Shown: piece after piece, positions 46,732 through 58,074 of the stretch
How the letters are laid out: the number at the start of each line of letters is the position of its first letter
Numbering within the stretch: position 1 is the first letter of the stretch
Origin: Pseudomonas cuatrocienegasensis
Lineage (GTDB): Bacteria > Pseudomonadota > Gammaproteobacteria > Pseudomonadales > Pseudomonadaceae
Length of the DNA stretch: 64,000 nt
Reading direction: 5' to 3'
Assembly (NCBI RefSeq): GCF_900110925.1
Contig: NZ_FOFP01000003.1
Coordinates: 186,001 to 250,000 of the forward strand
Notes under the pieces: model-generated
The model's input: only the letters and a program-made list of their open reading frames with translations
The model's database searches: none
Told to the model about the DNA's origin: nothing
Translations under genes and position numbers: made by a program

Positions 46732-48228
46732 ATGCCGCACACCCAATCTTTCCCCCTGATCGCCGCTATCGACCTGGGCTCCAACAGCTTCCACATGGTC
46801 CTGGCCAAGGCCGACCATGCCGAGATTCGCATTCTCGAACGGCTGGGAGACAAGGTGCAGCTGGCCGCCGGTATCGACGAAGCCCGTATGCTCAGCGAAG
46901 AGGCCATGCAGCGCGGCCTCGATTGCCTGCGCCGCTTTGCCCAGCTGACCAGCAGCCTGCCCGAGGGCGCCGTGCGCATCGTCGGCACCAACGCCCTGCG
47001 CGAAGCGCGCAACCGCGCCGAATTTATCGTGCGCGCCGAAGCCCTGCTAGGCCATCCGGTGGAAGTGATTTCCGGCCGCGAAGAAGCCCGCCTGATCTAC
47101 CTCGGTGTCTCGCACAGCATCGCTGATACGCCCGGCAAACGCCTGGTCACCGACATCGGTGGCGGCAGTACCGAGTTCATCATTGGCCAACGCTTCGAGC
47201 CCCTGCTGCGAGAAAGCCTGCAGATGGGCTGCGTCAGCTACACCCAGCGCTACTTCCGCGACGGCAAGATCACCCAGGCCCGTTACGCCCAGGCTTACAC
47301 GGCCGCGCGCTTGGAGATCATGGGCATTGAGCACGCCCTGCGCCGCCTCGGTTGGCAGGATGTGGTGGGCGCCTCCGGCACCATCAAGGCCATCGGCCTG
47401 GCGATTCAGGGGGCGGGGCTAGGCAACGGCGAGGTGAATGCCGAAGGGCTGGCCTGGCTCAAGCGCAAGATTCTCAAGCTGGGCGAGGTCGACAAGCTCG
47501 ACCTCGACGGCATCAAGCCCGACCGTCGCAGTATCTTCCCCGCAGGCCTGGCGATTCTCGAGGCGATTTTCGATGCCTGCGAGCTGCAGCGCATGACCCA
47601 TTCAGAAGGCGCGCTGCGTGAAGGCGTGCTCTACGACCTGCTCGGCCGCCATCAGCATGAAGACGTGCGCGAGCGCACCCTGTCGTCGTTTATGGAGCGC
47701 TACCACGTCGACCTGGAGCAGGCCGCACGGGTCGAGAGCAAGGCGCTCTCGGCGCTGGACAAGGTCGCCACGGACTGGGGGCTGAACGATGACTGGCACC
47801 GCGAACTGCTCAGTTGGGCCGCCAAGGTGCATGAGGTGGGCCTGGACATTGCCCACTACCAGTACCACAAGCACGGTGCCTACCTGATCGAGCACTCCGA
47901 CCTGGCCGGCTTCTCCCGTCAGGACCAGCAGATGCTCGCCCTGCTGGTACGCGGCCACCGACGCAATATTCCCAAGGACAAACTGGCCGAGTTCGGCAGC
48001 GAGGCGATCAAGCTGATCCGTCTGTGCGTGCTGCTGCGTTTCGCCATCCTGTTCCACCACATCCGTGGCACCCAGGAAATGCCCCAGGTGCAGCTGCACG
48101 CCAGCGAGCAGGGGCTGGCGATCAGCTTTCCGGATGGCTGGCTGGCCGCCAACCCGCTGACCGAAGCGGACTTCCGTCAGGAAGCCGAATGGCTCAAGCG
48201 AGTCGACATCGAACTCAGCGTGCGCTGA
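46732..48228 (+). CDS. ppx: Exopolyphosphatase
   Basis: A 498-residue enzyme that removes terminal phosphates from polyphosphate. It starts [26 protein letters not shown] at ATG 46732. The actin-like fold has [15 protein letters not shown]; the C-terminal HD-like region has [28 protein letters not shown]. It is convergent with ppk, and the two genes overlap by 14 bases at their 3' ends. Confidence 0.96.
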   Translation: MPHTQSFPLIAAIDLGSNSFHMVLAKADHAEIRILERLGDKVQLAAGIDEARMLSEEAMQRGLDCLRRFAQLTSSLPEGAVRIVGTNALREARNRAEFIVRAEALLGHPVEVISGREEARLIYLGVSHSIADTPGKRLVTDIGGGSTEFIIGQRFEPLLRESLQMGCVSYTQRYFRDGKITQARYAQAYTAARLEIMGIEHALRRLGWQDVVGASGTIKAIGLAIQGAGLGNGEVNAEGLAWLKRKILKLGEVDKLDLDGIKPDRRSIFPAGLAILEAIFDACELQRMTHSEGALREGVLYDLLGRHQHEDVRERTLSSFMERYHVDLEQAARVESKALSALDKVATDWGLNDDWHRELLSWAAKVHEVGLDIAHYQYHKHGAYLIEHSDLAGFSRQDQQMLALLVRGHRRNIPKDKLAEFGSEAIKLIRLCVLLRFAILFHHIRGTQEMPQVQLHASEQGLAISFPDGWLAANPLTEADFRQEAEWLKRVDIELSVR

Positions 48229-50422
48229 CCAGCGGCACGGTGAGTTTGTCCAGCAACCCGGCCTGCGCACTGCGCGGGTTCTGGTTGCCGGTCGGCTGCA
48301 GACGCAGATAACGGCCGTCGGCCTGCAGCACCCAGGCGTGGGTGTTGTCGGTCAGGTAGGCCTCCAGCTCCTTCTTCACGCGCAAAATCAACTTCTTGCC
48401 CTCGACCGGGAAACAGGTCTCCACGCGCTTGTCGAGGTTGCGTTCCATCCAGTCGGCGCTGGACAGGTAGATTTTCTCTTCCCCGGCATTGAGGAAGTAG
48501 AACACCCGCGTGTGCTCCAGGAAGCGACCGATGATCGAGCGCACCTGAATATTGTGCGAAACCCCGGCGATGCCTGGGCGCAGACAACACATGCCACGCA
48601 CCACCAGGTCGATCTTCACGCCAGTCTGGCTGGCCTTGTACAGCGCGCGGATGATCTTCGGATCGGTCAGCGAGTTGAACTTGGCGATGATGTGCGCCGG
48701 CTTGCCCTCGGCCGCCAAGGCGGTCTCGCGGGCGATCATGTCGAGCAGGGTCTTTTTCAGGGTGAAGGGCGCGTGCAGCAGTTTCTTCATGCGCAGCGTT
48801 TTACCCATGCCGATCAGCTGGCTGAACATCTTCGACACGTCTTCGCCCAGGGCCACGTCGGCAGTGAGCAGGCTGTAGTCGGTGTACAGCCGCGCGTTGC
48901 CAGCGTGGTAGTTGCCCGTGCCCAGGTGCGCGTAACGCACGATGTCGCCACTCTCGCGGCGCAGGATGAGCATCATCTTGGCGTGGGTCTTGAAGCCAAC
49001 CACGCCGTAGATCACCACCGCACCGGCCTGCTGCAGGCGGCTGGCCAAAGCCAGGTTGGACTCTTCGTCGAAGCGCGCGCGCAGCTCGATCACCGCGGTG
49101 ACTTCCTTGCCGTTTCGTGCCGCTTCCACCAGCGCATCGACGATCTCCGAGTTGGCCCCGGAGCGGTATAGCGTCTGTTTGATCGCCAGTACATGGGGGT
49201 CTTTGGCCGCCTGGCGCAGCAAGTCGACCACCGGGGTGAAGGACTCAAAGGGATGCAGCAGCAGAATGTCCTGCTTGCTGATCACGCTGAAGATGTTCTC
49301 GCTGTTCTGCAGCAGCTTGGGGATAACCGGGGTAAACGGCGTGTACTGCAACTCCGGGTGGCTTTCCAGCCCGGTGATGCTGAACAGGCGGGTCAGGTTA
49401 ACCGGGCCATTGACCTTGTACAGCTCGCTTTCGGCCAGGCCGAACTGCTTGAGCAGGTAATTGGTCAGGGGCGCCGGGCAGGAGTCGACCACCTCCAGAC
49501 GCACTGCATCGCCATAGCGCCGGCTGAACAGCTCGCCGCGCAGGGCGCGGGCCAGGTCTTCAACGTCCTCGGTGTCCACCGACAGGTCGGCGTTACGAGT
49601 GAGGCGGAACTGGTAGCAGCCCTTGACCTTCATGCCCTGGAACAGGTCATCGGCGTGGGCGTGGATCATCGACGACAGGAACACGAAGTTGTCGCCAGGG
49701 CCACCGACGTCTTCTGGCACCTTGATAATGCGCGGCAACAGGCGTGGCGCCGGGATGATCGCCAGACCGGAGTCGCGGCCGAAGGCGTCAATGCCTTCCA
49801 GCTCGACGATAAAGTTCAGGCTCTTGTTTACCAGCAGCGGGAACGGGTGCGTCGGGTCGAGGCCAATCGGGGTGATGATCGGCGCGATCTCGTCGCGGAA
49901 ATAGCGGCGTACCCAAGCCTTGTGCTTGGCCGTCCAGAACCGTCGACGGATGAAATTGACATTGTGCTTGGCCAGGGCCGGGAACAGCACGTCGTTGAGA
50001 ATCGCGTACTGACGATTGACCTGCTCGTGCACCAGCTCGCTGATTCGCGCCAGCGCCTGATGCGGTTGCAGGCCATCGGCCCCGGCCTGTTCACGAGCAA
50101 AGTTGATCTGCTTCTTCAGCCCTGCCACGCGAATCTCGAAGAACTCGTCGAGGTTGCTGGAGAAGATCAGCAGGAACTTCAGGCGTTCGAGCAATGGATA
50201 GGACTCATCCAGCGCCTGCTCCAGCACGCGGATATTGAACTGCAGCTGCGACAGCTCGCGATGGATGTACAGGCTGCTGTCATCCAGGCTGGGCACCACT
50301 TGTGGCGGCGCCGGTGTGGCCGCCACTGCTTCGGTGATGACCGGTACCTCGACTGGGATGTCGACCTCGCTCTGGGTGTCGACTTCCTGCATCTCGTTAC
50401 TGCTGAGTCCTTCGGTATTCAT
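48215..50422 (-). CDS. ppk: Polyphosphate kinase PPK1
   Basis: A 735-residue membrane-associated kinase that makes polyphosphate from ATP. The catalytic histidine lies in [29 protein letters not shown] longer than usual N-terminal tail ([32 protein letters not shown], about 45 residues, acidic and Val/Pro-rich) precedes the PPK_N domain ([19 protein letters not shown]). hemB lies upstream on the same strand. Confidence 0.97.
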   Translation of the reverse strand: MNTEGLSSNEMQEVDTQSEVDIPVEVPVITEAVAATPAPPQVVPSLDDSSLYIHRELSQLQFNIRVLEQALDESYPLLERLKFLLIFSSNLDEFFEIRVAGLKKQINFAREQAGADGLQPHQALARISELVHEQVNRQYAILNDVLFPALAKHNVNFIRRRFWTAKHKAWVRRYFRDEIAPIITPIGLDPTHPFPLLVNKSLNFIVELEGIDAFGRDSGLAIIPAPRLLPRIIKVPEDVGGPGDNFVFLSSMIHAHADDLFQGMKVKGCYQFRLTRNADLSVDTEDVEDLARALRGELFSRRYGDAVRLEVVDSCPAPLTNYLLKQFGLAESELYKVNGPVNLTRLFSITGLESHPELQYTPFTPVIPKLLQNSENIFSVISKQDILLLHPFESFTPVVDLLRQAAKDPHVLAIKQTLYRSGANSEIVDALVEAARNGKEVTAVIELRARFDEESNLALASRLQQAGAVVIYGVVGFKTHAKMMLILRRESGDIVRYAHLGTGNYHAGNARLYTDYSLLTADVALGEDVSKMFSQLIGMGKTLRMKKLLHAPFTLKKTLLDMIARETALAAEGKPAHIIAKFNSLTDPKIIRALYKASQTGVKIDLVVRGMCCLRPGIAGVSHNIQVRSIIGRFLEHTRVFYFLNAGEEKIYLSSADWMERNLDKRVETCFPVEGKKLILRVKKELEAYLTDNTHAWVLQADGRYLRLQPTGNQNPRSAQAGLLDKLTVPLVSAR

Positions 50423-50440
50423 TGCTCGTCCTGCGGGGTT

Positions 50441-51577
<1,137 letters not shown>

Positions 51578-51657
51578 TCAGGGCCGACGAGACAGAGTTT
51601 TCCGCACGCGGGCAACGGAGTACCCTTGCGCGCTAATCCACTGGGTCGCCCCCCCCC

Positions 51658-52212
51658 ATGCTCGAAGCTTTTCTACAGCACTTCGGTTACCCCGCCGTGT
51701 TTCTCGGCGCCTTTCTGGAAGGTGAAATGTCGCTGGTGCTGGCCGCCTACCTGGCACTGCGTGGCTATCTGGAAATCGAGCCGGTGATGATCCTGGCCTT
51801 TCTTGGCACCTATGCCAGCGATCAGTTCTGGTACTTCCTCGGGCGCCGCCATGGCCGCCGTATCCTCGCCCGCCGACCGCGCTGGCAAGCCCTGGCCGAC
51901 AAGACCCTGCCCCTGGTGCGGCGCCACCCAGACTTGTGGGTGCTGTGCTTTCGTTTCATCTACGGCTTGCGCACCGTGATGCCGGTTGCCCTTGGCCTGA
52001 CCGGCTACCCCTGGGGCCGCTACCTGGTTCTCACCGCCATCGGCGCGGGCCTGTGGGCCGCGGCGCTAGGCCTGGCCGCCTACCATATCGGCGCGGCGCT
52101 TGAGGCGCTGCTCGGCGATATGCGCGATGCTCAGTTACTTCTGCTGGGCGCCCTGGTGTTGCTGGGCGTCAGCCTCTGGTTGTACCGCCGCATGCGCCGT
52201 AGCCAGGACTGA
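51658..52212 (+). CDS. DedA-family membrane protein
   Basis: A 184-residue DedA/SNARE-associated (VTT) protein with the two re-entrant/motif regions YPAVFLGAFLEGEMSLVLAAYLA and CFRFIYGLRTVMPVALGLTGYPWGRYL. DedA proteins help flip phospholipids or undecaprenyl phosphate and keep membrane potential. A run of nine C residues (51649-51657) lies directly before the ATG, and no Shine-Dalgarno sequence is visible. It is divergent from hemB. Confidence 0.9.
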   Translation: MLEAFLQHFGYPAVFLGAFLEGEMSLVLAAYLALRGYLEIEPVMILAFLGTYASDQFWYFLGRRHGRRILARRPRWQALADKTLPLVRRHPDLWVLCFRFIYGLRTVMPVALGLTGYPWGRYLVLTAIGAGLWAAALGLAAYHIGAALEALLGDMRDAQLLLLGALVLLGVSLWLYRRMRRSQD

Positions 52213-52244
52213 GCAACGCCTTACAGCCTGGTTTATGCTGCCGA

Positions 52245-52280
52245 GGGTCTGTTGCCGTTTCGTCGCAAGCCGCGTTGCAA
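52245..52280 (+). repeat. Single-ended remnant of the MITE-like repeat
   Basis: GGGTCTGTTGCCGTTTCGTC, continuing GCAAGCCGCGTTGC, is identical to the left end of the element at 56308. The internal part and right end are missing. It lies between dedA and elbB; the base before is A but the TA duplication is not kept (GA). Confidence 0.75.
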
Positions 52281-52406
52281 CAATTGCCCGCACACCTAGT
52301 CGAATGAAGGTGATCAGCAGCAAACGCCCGCCACCCCACCCGATACCCCGGCCCGGGAGCACCTGATCCTTCAGGCAACCGGCCAAGCCCGATCAAGGAG
52401 TACGCA

Positions 52407-53066
52407 ATGAAAAAGAAAGTGGCAGTGATTCTGTCCGGCTGCGGTGTCTACGATGGCGCCGAGATCCACGAAAGCGTGATCACCTTGCTGCGCCTGGACC
52501 AGCGTGGTGCCGAGGTGCAGTGCTTTGCCCCCGACATCGCGCAATTGCATGTGGTCGATCATTACAGCGGCGATGAGCAGGACGGCACGCGCAATGTGCT
52601 GGTGGAATCCGCACGTATCGCCCGCGGCCAGGTTCGCGATGTACGCGAACTGCACGCCAAGGACTTCGATGCGCTGATCATGCCCGGCGGTTTTGGCGTG
52701 GCCAAGAACCTCTCCGACTTCGCCACCAGCGGCGCCAATTGCCAGGTCCAGGCCGATGTGCTGAGCGCGGTGCAGGGTTTCGTCCAGGCCAGCAAGCCGG
52801 TCGGTTTGATGTGCATCAGCCCGGCCCTGGCGGCGCGCTTCTTCGGCCAGGGTGTGCTGTGCACCATCGGCAACGACGCCGACACCGCGGCCACCCTGAC
52901 CGCCATGGGTGCCGAGCATCAAGAGTGCGATGTGCACGACATCGTCGAGGACAGCCGTCACAAGCTGGTCACCACGCCGGCCTACATGGTCGCGCAGTCG
53001 ATCAGTGAAGCTGCCTCGGGCATCTACAAGCTGGTCGACCGGGTGCTGGAGCTGGCTCATGTCTAA
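52407..53066 (+). CDS. elbB: ElbB (DJ-1/PfpI-like isoprenoid-linked protein)
   Basis: A 219-residue DJ-1/PfpI-superfamily protein (MKKKVAVILSGCGVYDGAEIHESVI). The nucleophile-elbow Cys lies in KPVGLMCISPALAARFFGQG. E. coli ElbB has glyoxalase activity and was linked to isoprenoid synthesis; its physiological role is not settled. AAGGAG lies 6 bases before the ATG. Confidence 0.93.
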   Translation: MKKKVAVILSGCGVYDGAEIHESVITLLRLDQRGAEVQCFAPDIAQLHVVDHYSGDEQDGTRNVLVESARIARGQVRDVRELHAKDFDALIMPGGFGVAKNLSDFATSGANCQVQADVLSAVQGFVQASKPVGLMCISPALAARFFGQGVLCTIGNDADTAATLTAMGAEHQECDVHDIVEDSRHKLVTTPAYMVAQSISEAASGIYKLVDRVLELAHV

Positions 53067-53144
53067 GATCACGTCATGCATCAAATATCGGTAGCTTCCG
53101 GGCGGCGTTGCGCTTTAGCCGCGACGCCTGCAGCGACTTAACGA

Positions 53145-53187
53145 TTTATCGCGAATAAAGGCTAGGCGCCCCCTTCGCTCCTACAAA
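53145..53187. repeat. REP-like palindromic sequence
   Basis: TTATCGCGAATAAAGGC followed by GCTCCTACAA is the typical half of a Pseudomonas REP. A partner-like CTAGGAGCC follows at 53205. The 239-base elbB-thioesterase gap holds only this. Confidence 0.55.
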
Positions 53188-53305
53188 TGATTGTTGCCGC
53201 GACCCTAGGAGCCATTTGCGCCAATGCGCGCGGCACTCCGGCCGCGCCTCTGGCAATCCCTGGCGCACTGCGGCAGCGTGCAGGCAGACCCGCCAGGACG
53301 CTGCC

Positions 53306-53776
53306 ATGACTCAACGCCCCTTTGAACTCACCCCTGAACTCGTGGAGGCCGTGCAGGCCTTCTTCGAGCGCATTCCCTTCAATCGTCTGCTGGGCATTCA
53401 GATCGACACGCTGTCCGAACAGCGCGTACTGATGAGCCTGCCGATGCAGGATGCGCTGATCGGTAACTTCGTCCACGGCATCTTGCATGGCGGGGTGATT
53501 TCATCATTGCTGGACGTGGCCGGCGGCGCCATGGCGCTGATCGGCGCTTTCGAGCGCCACCAGCACCTGAGCCCGGCCGAACGCATGGCGCGCCTGTCGA
53601 AACTCGGCACCATCGACCTGCGGGTGGATTACCTGCGCCCCGGTCGCGGCCAGCGCTTTACCGCAAACGCCGTGCTGCTGCGCTCCGGTAACAAGGTCGC
53701 AGTGGTACGCAGCGAGCTGCACAGTGACGACGGCACCCTGGTCGCAGTGGGCACCGGCACCTACCTGTGCGGTTGA
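53306..53776 (+). CDS. PaaI-type hotdog thioesterase
   Basis: A 156-residue acyl-CoA thioesterase-like protein starting MTQRPFELTPELVEAVQAFFERIPFNRLLGIQ at ATG 53306 behind CAGGACG. The hotdog signature HGGVISSLLDVAGGAMAL near residues 62-79 and the late block TIDLRVDYLRPGRGQRFTANAVLLRSG are standard for PaaI/YbgC-like hydrolases. Substrate unknown. Convergent with the yaiI-like gene, 4 bases apart. Confidence 0.9.
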   Translation: MTQRPFELTPELVEAVQAFFERIPFNRLLGIQIDTLSEQRVLMSLPMQDALIGNFVHGILHGGVISSLLDVAGGAMALIGAFERHQHLSPAERMARLSKLGTIDLRVDYLRPGRGQRFTANAVLLRSGNKVAVVRSELHSDDGTLVAVGTGTYLCG

Positions 53777-53780
53777 GCCA

Positions 53781-54239
53781 CTAGCCGGCGGCGCGGCTCA
53801 GCCGAGTCAGAATACGGTCCAGGGCATTGGCGAACGCCTGGCGGTCCTTCTCGCCATAGGGCGCCTGTCCACCGCCCGCCTGACCCTGCTCGCGCAGCTC
53901 GGTGAACAGGTTGCGCACCGCCAGGCGCTCGCCCATGTTGCGCTCGTCGAACTCGCGCCCACGCGGGTCGAGCACAGCAACGCCCTGCTTGACCAAGCGA
54001 TCGGCCAAGGGCACATCGCTGCAGATCACCAGCTCACCGCGCACTGCATGTGCGACCAGGTAATCATCGGCGGCATCCGGCCCGCTGGGCACGACGATCA
54101 GGCGCACACAGGTAAAGGCCGGCCGCGCCACCGCCTGCCCGGCCACCAGCACCACCTCGAAGCCCCGCTTGAGGGCGAACTTGACCACCTGATCACGCGC
54201 GGGGCGCGGGCAGGCGTCGGCATCAATCCAGACGCGCAC
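53781..54239 (-). CDS. YaiI/YqxD (UPF0178, DUF188) family protein
   Basis: A 152-residue protein of the NYN/PIN-like fold. The family start is MRVWIDADACPRPARDQVVKFALKRG, so GTG 54239 is preferred; GTG 54248 and ATG 54272 are in frame. Acidic residues (DADACP and CSDVPLADRLVKQG) may bind metal, suggesting a nuclease, but no activity is established. Its start lies 60 bases upstream of the FTR1 gene stop. Confidence 0.88.
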   Translation of the reverse strand: MRVWIDADACPRPARDQVVKFALKRGFEVVLVAGQAVARPAFTCVRLIVVPSGPDAADDYLVAHAVRGELVICSDVPLADRLVKQGVAVLDPRGREFDERNMGERLAVRNLFTELREQGQAGGGQAPYGEKDRQAFANALDRILTRLSRAAG

Positions 54240-54299
54240 GCTATTCACCGTTATGGGAGGCAAAGCCGGCATGATAAGCCATGCCGACGCGCCCCGTGC

Positions 54300-56198
54300 T
54301 TAGGCGTCGGCCCGGGCCAGGCGGCGCCGCTCGCCCAGCCAGCTACGCCCATACAGCAGCGCAATGGCCGCCAGGGCCGTGGCCTGCGCCGAGAGGCTGT
54401 AGGCATCGTCGTGAATCCCCAGCCAGTCGAACTCGAAGAACGCCACTGGCCGCGTGCCCAGCACCCCGGCTTCCTGCAGGGCCGCCACACCGTGCCCGGC
54501 GAAGACTACCGAGAGCACGCAGAGCAACACGGCGTTGATGCCAAAGAAGGTCGCCAGCGGCAGCTTGCGCGAGCCACGCAGGATCACCCAGGCCAGGCCG
54601 AGCAACAGCACCAGCGCTGTCGCCGCACCTGCCAGCACCATGCTGTGGCCCTGAGGACCGGCCTGCAGCCAAAGGGTTTCATAGAACAGAATGACCTCGA
54701 ACAGCTCACGGTAGACCGAGAAGAACGCCAGCAGGGCAAAGCCGAACCGGCCACCGCCACCGACCAGGCTGCTCTTGATGTAATCCTGCCAGGCCGCCGC
54801 ATGGCGACGGTCGTGCATCCACACGCCGAGCCAAAGCACCATGACGCTGGCGAACAGCGCGGTAATGCCTTCGAGCAGCTCGCGCTGGGCACCGCTGACA
54901 TCGATCAGGTAGGCCGCCAACGCCCAGGTGCCAACGCCCGCCAGCAGCGCCAGGCTCCAGCCGACATGCACGCTGCGCACAGCCTGCTGCTGACCGGTGT
55001 TGCGCAGGAAGGCGAGGATCGCCGCCAGCACCAGAATCGCCTCCAGGCCCTCGCGCAGCAGAATCAACAGGCTGGACACAAAGCTCAATGACGCCGACAG
55101 GCCATCGCTGTCGAGCAACGCCGCCGAGGTCGCCAGCTCGATCTTGGCCTGCTCCAGACGCTGCGCTGCCTGGGGCACCGACAAGCCATCCTGCAACGCT
55201 TGTCGATAAGCCATCAGTGCCCGCTCGGTGGTCTTGCGCTGGGTCGCATCGAGGTTGTCCAGGGCGCTTTCGACCAGCTCGAAGCCCTCCAGGTAAGCGC
55301 CCACGGACAGGTCATAGGCCTGTTCGTGATCACCGGCGCGGTAGGCGGCCAGGCTCTGCTCCAGGGTCGCACGGGTGTATTCGATCAACTGCGCAGGCCC
55401 ACGCTGCGGCACCGGGGGCTGAGCGCGCTGGGCGCGTAACAGCGCGGCAGCGGCCTCGCCCTGCTCCACGGCCATCTCCTGCGGCGTGCGCCCGGCCAGG
55501 ACCACCAGAGGCAGTGCAGCACCTTGGGCGCTGGTGTCGGCGGTGAAACCGGCGATATAGCTGGCCAGGTCCCAGCGCTGACGCTCATCGAGCTGGTCGG
55601 CGAAGGCCGCCATGTCGGTGCCGTCGATGCCCAGGCCGATGGTGCTGTAGAGGTCGTAGAGGCTCAGCCGGTCCAGCCGTGCTACGTCGCGCAGGTTGGC
55701 CGGTGGCGGCTCCAGGCCAATGCCCGCCGGCCCGTCACCGGCACCTGTGGTGCCATGGCAAATACTGCAATGCTGGGCGAATAGCGGCGCGCCCCGCGCA
55801 GGGTCCGGGGTGAGGGTCGGGGTTTGGCTGACGCCATAGGCTTGCGCCAGGTGCGTGGCCAACTGCCGGGCCTGGGCCGCCACGGCGGCGCCGTCGGCAC
55901 GTTGCTCCACCGCTTGGCGCAGCGTTATGGCGTCCTGTTGCAGCGCCGGCTGCTGATCACGCGCCGGCAGCGCAACGATCAGTCCTTGCAGTACAGTGAG
56001 AAATTCGAGTTGTTCGCGGTACTCGCCATCATCAATGATGCGGCCTTCGGCTACGGCGGCCGGGTAGTCGGCGCCCAGATAGCCGAGCAGATGCAGGGCC
56101 TGGGTGGCGCCCTCAACAGGGTCGGCCAGAACAGCCAGGCTGCACAAAGCCAGTACGGGCAGCATCAGCCAGCTGAAAAAACGCAATACGGGGTTCAT
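54300..56198 (-). CDS. Cytochrome c-FTR1 iron permease fusion
   Basis: A 632-residue membrane protein. A signal peptide (residues 1-25) leads into a periplasmic c-type cytochrome domain with Cys144-Ser-Ile-Cys147-His148 (AQHCSICHGTTGAGDGPAGIGLEPPPANLRD). A helical linker about residues 250-365 follows, then a seven-span FTR1 domain with both REXXE iron motifs, Arg382-Glu386 (REGLEAILV) and Arg497-Glu501 (RELFEVILFYETLW). FTR1 proteins move iron after oxidation or reduction. A fused heme domain could supply the redox step, replacing the separate EfeO/EfeB or multicopper oxidase. Confidence 0.9.
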   Translation of the reverse strand: MNPVLRFFSWLMLPVLALCSLAVLADPVEGATQALHLLGYLGADYPAAVAEGRIIDDGEYREQLEFLTVLQGLIVALPARDQQPALQQDAITLRQAVEQRADGAAVAAQARQLATHLAQAYGVSQTPTLTPDPARGAPLFAQHCSICHGTTGAGDGPAGIGLEPPPANLRDVARLDRLSLYDLYSTIGLGIDGTDMAAFADQLDERQRWDLASYIAGFTADTSAQGAALPLVVLAGRTPQEMAVEQGEAAAALLRAQRAQPPVPQRGPAQLIEYTRATLEQSLAAYRAGDHEQAYDLSVGAYLEGFELVESALDNLDATQRKTTERALMAYRQALQDGLSVPQAAQRLEQAKIELATSAALLDSDGLSASLSFVSSLLILLREGLEAILVLAAILAFLRNTGQQQAVRSVHVGWSLALLAGVGTWALAAYLIDVSGAQRELLEGITALFASVMVLWLGVWMHDRRHAAAWQDYIKSSLVGGGGRFGFALLAFFSVYRELFEVILFYETLWLQAGPQGHSMVLAGAATALVLLLGLAWVILRGSRKLPLATFFGINAVLLCVLSVVFAGHGVAALQEAGVLGTRPVAFFEFDWLGIHDDAYSLSAQATALAAIALLYGRSWLGERRRLARADA

Positions 56199-56307
56199 AT
56201 AGGAGTCGATCCCAAATACGAATGGGTGGCATTGAATTGTTACCCTGCTACCTATTTTCCTCAACCATTGATCGACGTCTGCGCGCGGCACGATGCCGCA
56301 GCCGCTA

Positions 56308-56585
56308 GGGTCTGTTGCCGTTTCGTCGCAAGCCGCGTTGCCGCGAAAAATCTCGCCAGGCCGGGCGGCGTTCCGCAGGCGGAGGACGCAGGGAATGGTG
56401 TTCCCTTGCCAAGTCCTCCAACAACGCATGGCGAGATTTTGCGCGCAACCCGTAGGGCCGGGCCCGTTTTAGCGCGATGCTGCGTTTCTCGATGGCTCAT
56501 TTAGACCACTAAACTTCGCATCTCATGCCTTGCCTCGCGCTAAAACTGGCTCCGGCGCGGCCGCGAACGAAACGGCAACAGACCC
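56308..56585. mobile_element. MITE-like element, full 278-bp copy with terminal inverted repeats
   Basis: The ends are GGGTCTGTTGCCGTTTCGT and its exact inverse ACGAAACGGCAACAGACCC, flanked on both sides by TA (56306-56307 and 56586-56587). The inside has no gene but two long imperfect hairpins: AAATCTCGCCA/TGGCGAGATTT (about 56347-56439) and GTTTTAGCGCGA/TCGCGCTAAAAC (about 56466-56545). The TA duplications suggest mobilisation by an IS630/Tc1-type transposase encoded elsewhere; the family is not recognised by name. The right end touches the ribosome-binding site of the SDR gene. Confidence 0.8.
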
Positions 56586-56598
56586 TAGGAGAAACCCC

Positions 56599-57372
56599 AT
56601 GACCTTATGGCAACACCTGGATGAACCGGCGCAGGTGCTGGTCTGCGGCGCCAGCCGCGGGATCGGCCTGGCCATGACCCGGCAACTGCTGGCGCGCCCC
56701 GAAGTCGGCCGTGTCTGGGCGGTGGCGCGCCAGGCGTCGCAGTCTGTCGAGCTTGCGCAACTGCAGGCACAGCAGGGTGAGCGCTTGCGCTGCCTGGATG
56801 TCGACGCCAGCGACGAAGTCGCACTCGCCGGCTTGGCCGCCGAGGTGCGCGCCCTGACTCCGCGTCTGCATCTACTGCTGTGTACCACCGGCGTGCTGCA
56901 AGGCGGCGCGGCCAAAGCAGAAAAGGGGTTGGCGCAACTTGACCTGGCTGGCTTGCAGGCGACCTTCCAGGCCAACGCCTTCGCCCCCATTCTGCTGCTC
57001 AAGCATTTGCTGCCGCTGCTGCGCGGCCGTCACCCCTGCCGCGTAGCGGCGCTATCGGCACGGGTCGGTTCGATTGCCGACAATCGCCTGGGTGGCTGGT
57101 ACAGCTACCGCGCCAGCAAGGCCGCACTTAACCAGTTGCTGCACACCGCGAGCATCGAACTGCGCCGGCTGAACCCGAACAGCTGCGTGCTTTCCCTGCA
57201 CCCCGGCACCACCGACACCGAGCTGTCCAAACCCTTCCAGGCCAACGTGCCGGCCGAAAAGCTGTTTACCACCGAGTTTGCCGCCACGCAGCTGCTCGCG
57301 CTGGTCGAGCAGCACGGGCCGGAGCAAAGCGGTACGTTCTGGGCCTGGGATGGCAGCGCCATCCCCTGGTAA
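56599..57372 (+). CDS. Short-chain dehydrogenase/reductase
   Basis: A 257-residue classical SDR. The NAD(P) motif is CGASRGIGLAM near the N-terminus, and the catalytic Tyr-x-x-x-Lys is YSYRASKAALN, with a Ser in ALSARVGS. C-factor-like members of this type occur widely in Pseudomonas. Substrate unknown. ATG 56599 follows TAGGAGA, which overlaps the TA target duplication of the MITE-like element, so its leader and perhaps promoter come from that element. Confidence 0.9.
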   Translation: MTLWQHLDEPAQVLVCGASRGIGLAMTRQLLARPEVGRVWAVARQASQSVELAQLQAQQGERLRCLDVDASDEVALAGLAAEVRALTPRLHLLLCTTGVLQGGAAKAEKGLAQLDLAGLQATFQANAFAPILLLKHLLPLLRGRHPCRVAALSARVGSIADNRLGGWYSYRASKAALNQLLHTASIELRRLNPNSCVLSLHPGTTDTELSKPFQANVPAEKLFTTEFAATQLLALVEQHGPEQSGTFWAWDGSAIPW

Positions 57373-57378
57373 TACCGG

Positions 57379-58011
57379 TTAGGCGGCAGCCCGGCGCACC
57401 GTCGCCAACAGCCCGGCAGCGGCCATAAACAGCACACCGAAGGTGCGGTTCATCAAGCGCTGCTGACCCGGTGTACGCAGTGCACGCAGGACTCGCGCGG
57501 CGAGGCCGGTGTAGCCCGCCATGACGATCAGGTCGACCACGATCATGGTCACGCCAATCACCAGGTATTGCGCCAGCAGCGGTGCCTGTGGGTCGATGAA
57601 CTGCGGCAGCACCGCGAGCATAAAGACGATGGCCTTGGGGTTGCTGAAGTTGACCAGAAACCCACGCAGCACCAGGGTCAGCGGCCGACCAATCGGGCGT
57701 TGCTCGGCAGGCGCCTGCATATCACTGGGCAGCGCCCGCCATTGGCGATAACCCAGGTACAGCAGGTAGAGCACGCCGAACCACTTGATCAGGGTAAATG
57801 CCAACTCGGAGGCCGCCAGAATCGCCCCGACGCCTGCGGCGACGATGACGATCTGCAGCGCCAGGCCCAGCTGCAGCCCCAGGGCATTCCAGTAGCCGCG
57901 CCAGAAACCGTACTGCAGCCCGGCGGACATCGAGGCAATGGCCCCCGCGCCAGGGGACAGGCTGATGATCCAACAGGCCACCAGGAATGCGAGCCAGGTT
58001 TCGAGCGCCAC
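57379..58011 (-). CDS. LysE/RhtB-family amino-acid exporter
   Basis: A 210-residue membrane protein with about six spans and the LysE signature LSPGAGAIASMSAGLQYGFWRGYWNALGLQLGL near the N-terminus. It probably exports an amino acid or homoserine lactone-like compound. GTG 58011 (ALETWLAFLVACWIISLSPG) has GAGG 6-9 bases upstream and is the family start. Confidence 0.9.
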   Translation of the reverse strand: MALETWLAFLVACWIISLSPGAGAIASMSAGLQYGFWRGYWNALGLQLGLALQIVIVAAGVGAILAASELAFTLIKWFGVLYLLYLGYRQWRALPSDMQAPAEQRPIGRPLTLVLRGFLVNFSNPKAIVFMLAVLPQFIDPQAPLLAQYLVIGVTMIVVDLIVMAGYTGLAARVLRALRTPGQQRLMNRTFGVLFMAAAGLLATVRRAAA

Positions 58012-58074
58012 CGTACACCTCAAGGTCTTGATACGCGCCGACACGGAGGGCCGACGACCGTAATGGCGAGCTTA

